A DNA stretch of 8,715 nucleotides from Saprospirales bacterium (GTDB lineage Bacteria; Bacteroidota; Bacteroidia; Chitinophagales; Saprospiraceae). Of the stretch, positions 1-6,871 are shown in pieces (the first letter of the stretch is position 1; every line of letters starts with the position of its first letter). A program made the translations under genes and the position numbers. Below the pieces are notes generated by a model. That model was given only the letters and a program-made list of their open reading frames with translations. It searched no databases and had not been told where the DNA came from. The stretch spans positions 1-8,715 of the forward strand of contig PWJP01000190.1 in the NCBI GenBank assembly GCA_003559985.1, written 5' to 3'.

Positions 1-1111
1 GAAGATTTGGATAAAAATGGTCGCGACAGAAGTGGGCGTATTTAAACACCATAAAAGCATCCCACCACTGGAAAAGTCGCTTGGTATAACTCTCTGAAGA
101 TGCTGAGTGCTTACAAACCTGATTGAATTTCTTCTCAAAAGCCTCAAAGTCGATGAATTTTTGAAAGCTCACCGGCAATTCTGCCCAAACCTCATCTGCC
201 GATTTTTGGTAAGCGGACCTCAAGCCATCATTGATCTTTTTGAGGTCAAAAAAGGTCTCAGGGGCATAGGTGCTCCACTTTTTTCCAGATTTCATATCCA
301 GCAGTGCCCGGCCTGTACCAAAAGGCACCCGGTCAGACACCCTGGCTGCCGGAAAAATTGCGGTATCATTACAGATGCCGAGTGCTCCGTTTTTGGTAAA
401 TTTGTGGAGAAAGTAAAAATCCTCACCGGCCTTTCGCTTGTTCATTCCTCCCTCCCTGATATAAGCTGCAGCCCTGACAGCCATGGAAGAACCCACCGTG
501 TGAAATGCATGGGGATGACCACTCCATTTTTGGGCCTGTATAAAGTACCTCAGGTGATTTTCGTAGTCTATTATTCCACTTTTCAATCCGGGATCTTCCA
601 CCTCCTGAACCGGATGTTCAAAATAAATGGAAGTGGCATCCAACTCCGGAATATTTCTGAAAAACCGGGCCGTTTCAACAAAGTAATTTTCAGCCACAGT
701 AGAGTCGGCGTCCAGGCAGAGGACGGGATTGTCCGGGAAACCATTTTTTTCACAGTAAAAACAGGCTGCATCCATGGCCATCCTGCGCGCATATCCCACA
801 CCGGATAGTTTGTCGGGAATATCGCGAACCCATAAGGGAGCCAAATGATAGTTGCGGGGCTCAAAGGAAAGAGCTGTTTCCAGGGCATTTTTATTTTTCT
901 GCAATACCTCCCGGGTATCGGACAGTGAGGAGTTTATAAGGAGTATCACCACAATGTTATTCTCAGAAAATCCGGCGGACTTATCGAGGCTCAATAAGGT
1001 GGTTTCTACATCGGGTTCTGAATAGCAGGGAATGGTCACGAATAATGGATTGTCCAATAAAGGCAGTCTCTTTATCCAATCGACAGAATAGTGATCGTGG
1101 GTAATGGTCAT
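1..1111 (-). CDS. Family 2 (GT-A) glycosyltransferase, 3' end cut by window edge
   Basis: The frame is open from an ATG at 1111 to the window edge, giving 370 codons with no stop, so the C-terminus is missing. It reads as a GT-A fold nucleotide-sugar transferase. Residues 23-33 (LFVTIPCYSEP) match the first strand and IPCYNE-type motif of GT2 enzymes. Residues 103-112 (GVGYARRMAM) resemble the G-x-G-x-AR helix. DADS at 134-137 is the expected DxD metal/nucleotide-sugar site. GEDF at 229-232, after SSMAVRAAAY, matches the acceptor-side ED motif that holds the catalytic base in this family. The later RVSDRVPFGTGRA stretch (260s) is well formed. No signal peptide or membrane helix appears in the visible part, suggesting a cytoplasmic enzyme. 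It starts 41 bases after the namZ-like stop and may be co-transcribed with it. Sugar donor, acceptor and product cannot be told from sequence. The family call is firm; the role is unknown. Confidence 0.85.
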   Translation of the reverse strand, partial: MTITHDHYSVDWIKRLPLLDNPLFVTIPCYSEPDVETTLLSLDKSAGFSENNIVVILLINSSLSDTREVLQKNKNALETALSFEPRNYHLAPLWVRDIPDKLSGVGYARRMAMDAACFYCEKNGFPDNPVLCLDADSTVAENYFVETARFFRNIPELDATSIYFEHPVQEVEDPGLKSGIIDYENHLRYFIQAQKWSGHPHAFHTVGSSMAVRAAAYIREGGMNKRKAGEDFYFLHKFTKNGALGICNDTAIFPAARVSDRVPFGTGRALLDMKSGKKWSTYAPETFFDLKKINDGLRSAYQKSADEVWAELPVSFQKFIDFEAFEKKFNQVCKHSASSESYTKRLFQWWDAFMVFKYAHFCRDHFYPNL

Positions 1112-1115
1112 GCTG

Positions 1116-1142
1116 TCAGATGTTTTTTGAAAAAATGTCTGA
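1116..1142. repeat. Imperfect inverted repeat between namZ-like and glycosyltransferase genes
   Basis: TCAGA (1116-1120) and TCTGA (1138-1142) pair, as do TTTTTT (1123-1128) and AAAAAA (1130-1135), with a two-base mismatch between the stem segments and the centre at 1129. The element lies wholly within the 41-base spacer, directly before the glycosyltransferase ATG. It could form a weak intercistronic hairpin that alters transcript stability, termination or translation. Because the inner part is an A/T tract with almost no loop, it may be only an A/T-rich accident. Confidence 0.4.
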
Positions 1143-1152
1143 AAATCACCTG

Positions 1153-2403
1153 CTAAAAATCATCGTACAGCAAATACTTTCCCCTGATTTCTAAAAAGTG
1201 ATGCAGGTCTCTCTGCCACACTGCCCTGATTTGCTCTTCGGTTCGCCCTTCCCTTATCTGTTTGCGCAAGCGGTCGGTACCGGCCAGTCTGTCGAAGAAA
1301 TTATTCCTGAGAAAAAAGGATTGTTCGGTGGGAAACTCACTGAACATTTGAATAAGTGGCTTGAGATCCAATTGGCCTTTTTGGGCAATTTCAGACCAGT
1401 GAAGGTGGGTGAACGAGTAGCCGTGACATTTTTCCCCGAGAAAAGGAGGATTGGTAGCACCCGGCATACTCTCCGGAACAAAAGTAGTGTCACCAGCGGA
1501 AATAAATGGACTGCCGATCAATTGAAACTGAAGATTGGTCCCCCTTCCAACACTGACCTCTGTTCCCTCAAAAAAACACAGGGACGGATAGAGCAGCACT
1601 GAGCGCAGATTCGGTAAATTCGGTGATGGTGGAACAGGCAGATCGTATGTCATACTGTGGTCGTAGTTAAGACAGGGCACCACCATCAGTTCGAGATCCT
1701 CAGAGCTATTTATCCACCCCTCGCCCTTGATCATTTTCGCGTACTCGCCCACAGTCATTCCGTGAACCACAGGAACAGGGTGCATGCCCACAAAGGACTC
1801 AAATCCGGGTTGAAGGACGGGTCCATCGACGTAAAAGCCATTTGGATTGGGTCTATCCGTAACCACAATGCCTACCCCGTTTTCTGCGGCGGATTCCATG
1901 ATGTAGTGAAGAGAACTGATATAAGTGTAAAACCTGACTCCCACATCCTGAATGTCAAAAAGTACCACATCCAAATCACTCATGTGGGCATCCGATGGTT
2001 TTTTTTCGGTACCGTAAAGAGAGATTATCGGCAAATCGGTTCGAGCATCGCGGCTGTCATCGATCAGTTCCCCGGCATCCGCATCACCTCTAATGCCGTG
2101 CTCCAGCGCAAATATTTTCACCACATTTTTACCGAGATTCAGCAGGCTGTCCAAAAGATGTGTTTCACCCACCAGGGAGCTGTGATTGACCACCAGACCT
2201 ATCCTTTTTCCAGTGAGCTTAGGCACGAGCAAATCCATTCGCTCCGCACCCACCACCACATTTTCTGCGAGTTTGATCCCCGATTGAGATTCTCTTAGCT
2301 CAGCAGTGTTGGAATGTGGAGCTTTGGTGGAACTACTGCAGGAGACCACCCCTATCAGCATCCAAAATGCCGTCGCAAAACAAATAAATGAAAGTGCTTT
2401 CAT
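1153..2403 (-). CDS. namZ: NamZ-like exo-beta-N-acetylmuramidase (GH171, DUF1343) lipoprotein
   Basis: This 416-residue protein has the hallmark blocks of DUF1343, now glycoside hydrolase family GH171, whose characterised members (NamZ of Bacillus subtilis and Tannerella forsythia) release N-acetylmuramic acid from non-reducing ends of peptidoglycan glycans. Counting from the chosen start, the blocks are FALEHGIRGDADAG (98-111), SLYG..KKPS (128-137), LFDIQDVGVRFYTY (148-161), DRPNPNG (183-189) and FFEGTEVSVGRGTN (277-290). Residues 1-22 form a lipoprotein signal peptide (hydrophobic core, then VVSC lipobox, lipidated Cys22), so it should sit on a periplasmic or outer-membrane face. The ATG at 2403 is preferred because the signal peptide begins there; an in-frame TTG at 2430 would add nine polar residues and overlaps a promoter-like box. 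The family assignment is strong; the enzymatic activity is inferred from homologues. The glycosyltransferase gene follows after 41 bases. Confidence 0.9.
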   Translation of the reverse strand: MKALSFICFATAFWMLIGVVSCSSSTKAPHSNTAELRESQSGIKLAENVVVGAERMDLLVPKLTGKRIGLVVNHSSLVGETHLLDSLLNLGKNVVKIFALEHGIRGDADAGELIDDSRDARTDLPIISLYGTEKKPSDAHMSDLDVVLFDIQDVGVRFYTYISSLHYIMESAAENGVGIVVTDRPNPNGFYVDGPVLQPGFESFVGMHPVPVVHGMTVGEYAKMIKGEGWINSSEDLELMVVPCLNYDHSMTYDLPVPPSPNLPNLRSVLLYPSLCFFEGTEVSVGRGTNLQFQLIGSPFISAGDTTFVPESMPGATNPPFLGEKCHGYSFTHLHWSEIAQKGQLDLKPLIQMFSEFPTEQSFFLRNNFFDRLAGTDRLRKQIREGRTEEQIRAVWQRDLHHFLEIRGKYLLYDDF

Positions 2404-2427
2404 GAAATGAGAACATATGTGTGGGAG

Positions 2428-2435
2428 CAAATATA
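2428..2435 (-). promoter_or_regulatory. Probable -7 promoter element for namZ-like gene
   Basis: The minus strand reads TATATTTG here, an exact match to the Bacteroidota -7 consensus TAnnTTTG recognised by the primary sigma factor of this phylum. It is 24 bases upstream of the ATG at 2403, so the transcript would have a very short leader. I see no clear -33 TTG at the usual spacing, which keeps confidence moderate. Confidence 0.45.
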
Positions 2436-2464
2436 TGATTTATTTACATATTTTGGTGGGTGTA

Positions 2465-2503
2465 CAGATTGGGGTTGTAGTTGTGTCTATGCGGCAGATT
2501 GGG
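2465..2503. repeat. Nine-base direct repeat upstream of namZ-like promoter
   Basis: CAGATTGGG occurs at 2465-2473 and again at 2495-2503, exactly 30 bases apart (close to three helical turns). Both copies lie upstream of the -7 element of the namZ-like gene, where an activator or repressor could bind. The stretch around them is G/T-rich on the plus strand, which raises the chance of coincidental repeats. Confidence 0.35.
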
Positions 2504-2522
2504 TATTGCCACCTGGTCTGGC

Positions 2523-2555
2523 GGGGAAGATTGTCAATTGTAAATTGAATCCCCC
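2523..2555. terminator. Hairpin downstream of mltD-like gene, possible terminator
   Basis: Nested inverted arms are GGGG (2523-2526) with CCCC near 2551-2555, GAT with ATC, and TCAATT (2534-2539) with AATTGA (2543-2548) around a GTA loop. It begins about 40 bases past the mltD-like stop. No T tract follows on the minus strand, so it is not a classical intrinsic terminator; it may instead protect the mRNA 3' end or block read-through into the namZ-like gene. Confidence 0.4.
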
Positions 2556-2593
2556 AGGGGCCAAAGCAATCATTGTATTTGGGATAAAGGAAT

Positions 2594-4030
2594 TTACTCC
2601 GCAGCAAATGCGGCCTTCCACTGCTGTGAGCGATTGATATGGAAATCCTCCATGCGCTCGGCATCAGAGAGTGATTGACCCCGGCCGGGTACCATTTTAT
2701 TGGCGTAAATCCTGCGGATTCTGGTACCGCTCAGCTGGGCTTCCGTATTGGTAATGACCTTTCCATTGCGTTTGGGAAGGTTGGGGACATTGGCCGGCTT
2801 TATAGAAGAGAGCCTGAGCATAGGTATAGTTTCCAATGGAGCCAGTTCATATACAATGGGTTCTTCTCCCTGATCATCGATCAAGAATCTGTTAAATTTA
2901 GGTATCACGAACCTCACCTCAGTGCCTTCGGGCAATTCATTGTTGCTTCCGAGATGGGTATTGAGATACTTGAGGTGGAAGGGGTCCATGTGGAGAACAT
3001 CTGCGAGGTCACTCCATGTCAGGGCCTCTTCAGTCACAAAAACGGATTCAGCATAACCTGCAAATTCCCTTTTAATATTACTCACCGGGTTTTGGTTATC
3101 TTTTTCACTGTCAAAAACCAAAGCTGCTCTGAGAGGCATGATAATATCATAACCCCGGGAATTTGTGGGTATATAACCTGCACGGAAAGCGGGATTGAGT
3201 TTCACCAGCGTACTTCTTGGCACTCCCGTTTTCTTAGAAAGATTGGTGAAATTAATGTTCTCGTATATTTTTACTGTACCTGTCAATATAAGGTCGTTGT
3301 CTTCAGGTACGGGTACAATACCATGGTCAGAGTAGTAAGTGCCAAAATAAGTGGCAGCCATGAAGGACGGTATGTACTGGCGGGTTTCAAAGGGTAGAAA
3401 ACGCTTCAACTCATCAAAGTTCCTGCTTCCAGAACGGCGAATCGCCTGATCCACTCTACCCGGGCCACAGTTGTAAGCCGCAAGGGCAAGTTTCCAGTCG
3501 TCATATCGATCGAACAATTCCTCCAGATAATCCAGTGCGGCCTCTGTGGAACGCTTTGGGTCTCTCCTCTCATCCACCACGCTGTTCACCCGCAGTCCAA
3601 GATGCCTGGCGGTACCGAGCATAATTTGCCAAAGTCCCACAGCCCCTGCTCTCGATCTGGCATTGGGGTTAACCGCACTTTCGGTTACGGTAAGGTACTT
3701 CAATTCACGGGGCAAGTCCCTCTTCTCTAACTGCTGCTCTATGTAAGGAAAATACATGGCCATTCGGAGGAGCATTCTATCCGAATAGTTTCGTCCGTCG
3801 TGCATGTAGGCTTTAACGCGGCGGTGAAATATAGGATCCACGGAAGCTTCGAAGGGCAAGTTCATCTCGTAGAAGCGGTTCTCTATAGCCTCAATGGAAA
3901 AATCAGGCTTGTCGCCATCCTCCAGTACGGTGGCAGCATCAGCCTGGTTTTTCAAGCTCATTGAAAACAAAAATGGTCCGGCGAGCGCACACACCGCTCC
4001 CCTTAGTGCGAATTTTCGTATCATGTTCAT
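2594..4030 (-). CDS. mltD: MltD-like lytic transglycosylase with LysM-like repeats
   Basis: This 478-residue secreted enzyme has a GH23 (SLT) lytic transglycosylase domain that cleaves the MurNAc-GlcNAc bond of peptidoglycan, leaving 1,6-anhydroMurNAc ends. The catalytic domain covers about residues 95-235. LTVTESAVNPNARSRAGAVG (113-132) contains the catalytic Glu117, followed by LWQIM, then ALAAYNCGPGRV (182-193) and the ETRQYIPSFMAA motif (215-226), all in the family order. Residues 1-32 form a signal peptide with an ADA cleavage motif at 30-32. There is no lipobox, unlike lipid-anchored E. coli MltD, so it is probably soluble in the periplasm. Two divergent LysM-like segments lie near 252-300 and 328-378. 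The last 100 residues are polar and match nothing I recognise. A second ATG at 4024 is an almost equivalent start. It has its own -7 promoter element and a neighbouring peptidoglycan hydrolase gene. Confidence 0.9.
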   Translation of the reverse strand: MNMIRKFALRGAVCALAGPFLFSMSLKNQADAATVLEDGDKPDFSIEAIENRFYEMNLPFEASVDPIFHRRVKAYMHDGRNYSDRMLLRMAMYFPYIEQQLEKRDLPRELKYLTVTESAVNPNARSRAGAVGLWQIMLGTARHLGLRVNSVVDERRDPKRSTEAALDYLEELFDRYDDWKLALAAYNCGPGRVDQAIRRSGSRNFDELKRFLPFETRQYIPSFMAATYFGTYYSDHGIVPVPEDNDLILTGTVKIYENINFTNLSKKTGVPRSTLVKLNPAFRAGYIPTNSRGYDIIMPLRAALVFDSEKDNQNPVSNIKREFAGYAESVFVTEEALTWSDLADVLHMDPFHLKYLNTHLGSNNELPEGTEVRFVIPKFNRFLIDDQGEEPIVYELAPLETIPMLRLSSIKPANVPNLPKRNGKVITNTEAQLSGTRIRRIYANKMVPGRGQSLSDAERMEDFHINRSQQWKAAFAAE

Positions 4031-4107
4031 GGTAATTCGAAGCGCGAAGATACATCAAACTATCTCCACACCTAACAATTTTTAATCATATTTCCCTAAA
4101 CCGGGCG

Positions 4108-4115
4108 CAAAGGTA
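4108..4115 (-). promoter_or_regulatory. Bacteroidota -7 promoter element for mltD-like gene
   Basis: The minus strand reads TACCTTTG followed by CG, an exact TAnnTTTG match of the commonest form seen in this phylum. It lies 77 bases upstream of the ATG at 4030, giving a leader of roughly 70 bases. The -33 TTG is not evident at the usual distance; that position is instead occupied by the inverted repeat at 4117-4140. Confidence 0.6.
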
Positions 4116-4116
4116 T

Positions 4117-4140
4117 AACTTTTATATATTATGAAAAGTT
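4117..4140. repeat. Inverted repeat overlapping upstream part of mltD-like promoter
   Basis: AACTTTT (4117-4123) and AAAAGTT (4134-4140) are perfect seven-base inverted arms around a ten-base A/T spacer. The element sits one base upstream of the -7 box and covers the -33 region, a place where a dimeric regulator could block or help RNA polymerase. The A/T-rich composition makes chance occurrence possible. Confidence 0.4.
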
Positions 4141-4237
4141 TTAATGCCTATTTTTTCTAATACAACAAAATCCTTGCCAATCCATAATCCTGTAATAAAA
4201 ATACCTGTTTCCAGTAGAGAGATTTGACCTGTTTTGG

Positions 4238-4271
4238 AAACAATAAACGTCACATAAGGTTTTTATTGTTT
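4238..4271. terminator. Ten-base inverted repeat downstream of the ABC-F operon, possible terminator
   Basis: AAACAATAAA (4238-4247) and TTTATTGTTT (4262-4271) are perfect complements around a 14-base loop. It begins about 85 bases past the ABC-F stop and would be transcribed at the end of the operon. The T run (4269-4274) follows the stem on the plus strand, not the minus strand, so as a terminator it is better oriented for plus-strand transcripts, yet no plus-strand gene is seen. The stem contains only A/T pairs apart from two G/C pairs. Confidence 0.4.
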
Positions 4272-4356
4272 TTTGAAAAAGAAGATTCATAGACTGGAAT
4301 GTGAAGGTCGTCTTAAGTGGGAATTTTGGCCAGGATGCCATCTGAGCCTGCTGGCG

Positions 4357-6285
4357 CTATTCCGCTTCCAATTCGGTCAGCTTTTCGACGGCAACTTCCC
4401 ATTTCTCGTTTTCTTCCTCCAAATGGGATTTCAAATTGTCCAGTTTTTTAGAAGTCTCCACAGCATCGTCTCTCTCAAAAAAGGCCGGGTCTGACATCGA
4501 CTGCTCGATCCGGGTAATCTCATTTTCGAGTCTGTCTATATTCCGCTCGCAGTAACGGATGGTTTTGTTGAGCTCTTTCCGAAGTTCGAATTCTTCCTTT
4601 TTCTGCTCCGGGCTTTTGACTTTTTTAACTTTCTCAACTGTTGTATTGGCCTTCTCCTTCGTCCGTTTTTCAAAATCCCTGATATCAGATTTTCCCTTTT
4701 TCTCGAGGAAGTAATCAATATCCCCCAGGTAGTTCACCATATTCCGGTTGGTGAATTCACAGGTCCGCTCTGACAGTCCTCTTAGAAAATGCCTGTCGTG
4801 CGAAACTATGATGACGGTCCCTTCAAAGGCATCAATAGTCTGCTTCAAAATCTCTTTGGATGGTATATCCAGGTGGTTGGTGGGCTCATCGAGAATGAGG
4901 AGGTTGAAGGGTTTTAGGAGCATTTTTGCCATGGCGAGTCTGGACCGCTCACCACCTGAAAGCACCTTTATCTTCTTCTCCACATCGTCGTTTGAAAAGA
5001 GAAAACTCCCCAGGATGCCCCGCAATTTAGGCCTGAGGTCGGGAGGACAGTCCTGTTCCATAAATTGCAATAAGGTGAGGTTACCATCCAGCAGCTTGTC
5101 CTGGTCCTGGGCGAAATAACCAATGCTCACATTGTGTCCATAGACCACTTCCCCACTGTTTTTCTCCGTATCTCCTGTGAGAACTTTTACAAATGTTGAC
5201 TTACCCTCACCGTTTTTTCCTACCAGGCTCACTTTCTCCCCTCTTCGTATTTCAAAATCGACATCCTCAAGAACAGACTGGGGACCGTATGACTTTGAGA
5301 GTCCGTTTACCTTGATTACCATATCACCGCTGCGAGGAGGTGGCTGGAATCGGAAATTGATAGTTGCAGTGTCTTCTTCCGGCACATCCACCAACTCCAT
5401 TTTGTTGAGCTGCTTCTCCATGGATTTGGCCATCTTGGCCTTGGTGGCTTTAGCCCGGAAGCGGTCGATGGTTCGCTGCTTTTCTGCCAGCTCTTTCTGC
5501 TGATTTTGATAAGTCCGCAAATCGTTTTCTCTGCGAAGCTCTTTGTTGGTGTGATAATCCGCAAAAGACCCTTTGAAGTAGTGAGCCTTACCATTGGACA
5601 TTTCCAGGACAGCAGATGAGGCGTTTTCAATAAATTCGGCATCGTGGCTCACAGTGAGCACCGTGGCATCGCAGTTGGTCAGCCACTTTTCCAGCCAGAT
5701 GATGGATTCCATGTCCAGGTGGTTATTTGGCTCATCCAGCAACAGGATATCCGGATTGGCGAGCAGGATTTTAGCGAGTTCGACCCTCATGCGCCATCCA
5801 CCGCTGAGTTCACCCACTTTTTTCTCCATATCCTGTCTGGAGAAACCGAGTCCCTTCAGGATTTTTTCAGCCTCTGCCTCTTGAGAATATCCACCCAGCA
5901 ACCGGAACCGCTCCTCCAGCTCAGTCATTTTAAATCCCTCATCTTCGGTAAGTTGTCCGGTTTTCTCTGCCTGTTTTTTCAATCGATCCAGCTCCTGCTC
6001 TATTTTCGCCAGTTCTTCCAAACTTTTCTTAGCAGCCTGAATCACAGTGGGTTCGAGGTCGATTTCGATATCCTGGTGCAAAAAGCCGATACTGGTTTCC
6101 GAGGGCAAGTGCAGATTACCCTCATCGGGAATGATATTGCCTGCGATAATATTCAGTAAGGTGGATTTTCCACAGCCGTTTTTTCCAACGACGCCAACTT
6201 TATCACCCTGCGGTATGCTGAGAGTGATATTGTCCAGTACAAAGTGGTCACCGTATATGACCGATATGTTGTTGAGATTTATCAA
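4357..6285 (-). CDS. ABC-F family ATPase (YheS/Uup-like, ribosome-associated)
   Basis: This 642-residue protein has two ATP-binding cassettes in tandem and no membrane segments, the layout of ABC-F proteins, which bind the ribosomal E site and act in translation rather than transport. Cassette 1 has Walker A GKNGCGKST (34-42), signature LSGGWRMR (160-167), Walker B LLLDEPNNHLD (181-191) and switch His214. Cassette 2 has GKNGEGKST (356-364), LSGGERSR (442-449), LDEPTNHLD (465-473) and His496. The charged linker between them (about 238-318) matches the P-site tRNA-interaction arm. A Lys/Glu-rich tail (about 540-642) should form the coiled-coil C-terminal domain seen in Uup and YheS; SGGWRMR in cassette 1 favours the YheS type. 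The start is TTG: no in-frame ATG precedes it, and MINLNNIS aligns with the family N-terminus. It lies 13 bases after the yqgE-like stop, last in the operon. Antibiotic resistance is possible for ABC-F proteins, but nothing here indicates it. Confidence 0.93.
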   Translation of the reverse strand: MINLNNISVIYGDHFVLDNITLSIPQGDKVGVVGKNGCGKSTLLNIIAGNIIPDEGNLHLPSETSIGFLHQDIEIDLEPTVIQAAKKSLEELAKIEQELDRLKKQAEKTGQLTEDEGFKMTELEERFRLLGGYSQEAEAEKILKGLGFSRQDMEKKVGELSGGWRMRVELAKILLANPDILLLDEPNNHLDMESIIWLEKWLTNCDATVLTVSHDAEFIENASSAVLEMSNGKAHYFKGSFADYHTNKELRRENDLRTYQNQQKELAEKQRTIDRFRAKATKAKMAKSMEKQLNKMELVDVPEEDTATINFRFQPPPRSGDMVIKVNGLSKSYGPQSVLEDVDFEIRRGEKVSLVGKNGEGKSTFVKVLTGDTEKNSGEVVYGHNVSIGYFAQDQDKLLDGNLTLLQFMEQDCPPDLRPKLRGILGSFLFSNDDVEKKIKVLSGGERSRLAMAKMLLKPFNLLILDEPTNHLDIPSKEILKQTIDAFEGTVIIVSHDRHFLRGLSERTCEFTNRNMVNYLGDIDYFLEKKGKSDIRDFEKRTKEKANTTVEKVKKVKSPEQKKEEFELRKELNKTIRYCERNIDRLENEITRIEQSMSDPAFFERDDAVETSKKLDNLKSHLEEENEKWEVAVEKLTELEAE

Positions 6286-6298
6286 GCCGGTTGAGTTG

Positions 6299-6859
6299 TC
6301 AGTTCCAGGAAATATTATCGGGCATGCCGGCGAGAACCGAGTAAATATCCCCTTTTATGCGGAGGACTTTGGACCATAGTTCGCGTGGTCGGACAGAAAA
6401 CAGGTAGTTGGGATCCATGTCAGCGGCTATCCAACTTCCGATAAACATCTCCTCATTCAATTGGCCTGGAGACCAGCCTGAGTAGCCCGCAAAAAACTTG
6501 ATAGAACCGGGTTTGACGACCCCACTCGAGATGAGAAACTTTAGTTTTTCAAAGTTGCCTCCCCAGTAAATATTGTTACCCGCAGGGACGCTGTCTTCAA
6601 TCAAATCCCCCAAACGATGAAGGTAGTGGATAGTATCTGTTGCGACTGGACCTCCGTAATAGACATTGGAATCAAATTCTGGGAAATCCGTGATGAGTTC
6701 GTCCACTTTAATCTTCAAGGGCTTGTTGAGGATAAAGCCCATGCTGCCCTCTTCCTGATGGTCGCACAGGAATACCACGGCCCTTTTAAAATTGGGGTCG
6801 AGCATAAAGGGTTCTGCGAGCAGCAATTTTCCCTTTGTTATCTCTATGGATTCACTCAA
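6299..6859 (-). CDS. YqgE/AlgH family (UPF0301) protein
   Basis: This 186-residue protein has the conserved features of the UPF0301 family (E. coli YqgE, Pseudomonas AlgH): KGKLLLAEPFMLDPNF (9-24), FKRAVVFL, the GFILNKPL block (41-48), YYGGPV (68-73) and the late FAGYSGWSPGQLNEEM...W block (about 118-140). Length is as usual for the family. It is a small soluble cytoplasmic protein whose biochemical role is not settled; AlgH has been linked to alginate regulation in Pseudomonas, but that should not be carried over. The only usable start is TTG at 6859: the frame upstream reads four non-start codons and then the fabD stop, while the first ATG (residue 19) would remove conserved sequence. It is 12 bases downstream of fabD in the same frame, and 13 bases upstream of the ABC-F gene, so it is almost certainly an operon member. 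Confidence 0.9.
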   Translation of the reverse strand: MSESIEITKGKLLLAEPFMLDPNFKRAVVFLCDHQEEGSMGFILNKPLKIKVDELITDFPEFDSNVYYGGPVATDTIHYLHRLGDLIEDSVPAGNNIYWGGNFEKLKFLISSGVVKPGSIKFFAGYSGWSPGQLNEEMFIGSWIAADMDPNYLFSVRPRELWSKVLRIKGDIYSVLAGMPDNISWN

Positions 6860-6871
6860 AGCTTTCGGGTT

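Larger units (their letters stand above)
4031..4356. other. 326-base intergenic region between ABC-F and mltD-like genes
   Basis: No convincing gene lies here. The region is more A/T-rich than its flanks. It holds the -7 element of the mltD-like gene with an inverted repeat just upstream, and two overlapping inverted repeats at 4206-4271. A 66-codon minus-strand frame (4341-4141) begins 15 bases past the ABC-F stop but resembles no family I know. The presumed 5' leader of the mltD-like gene (about 4102 to 4031) contains a five-codon open frame (MIKNC) of doubtful meaning. Confidence 0.7.

Noticed and set aside
107..808. A 233-codon open frame on the plus strand
   Set aside because: It lies entirely antisense to the glycosyltransferase gene, whose protein shows ordered GT2 motifs; the plus-strand product resembles no family.
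2404..2430. TTG start extending the namZ-like protein by nine residues
   Set aside because: The lipoprotein signal peptide begins cleanly at the ATG at 2403, and the TTG overlaps the TATATTTG promoter box.
2521..2560. Possible mobile miniature repeat in the mltD-namZ spacer
   Set aside because: There is only a single hairpin with no second copy in the window and no target-site duplication, so a simple transcript-end hairpin is more likely.
4141..4341. A 66-codon minus-strand frame just after the ABC-F stop
   Set aside because: It lies in A/T-rich intergenic DNA, has no recognisable motif or ribosome-binding site, and spans the inverted repeats at 4206-4271.
5644..6159. Plus-strand open frame of 171 codons opposite the ABC-F gene
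   Set aside because: It is a shadow of the first ATP-binding cassette, whose motifs are complete on the minus strand.
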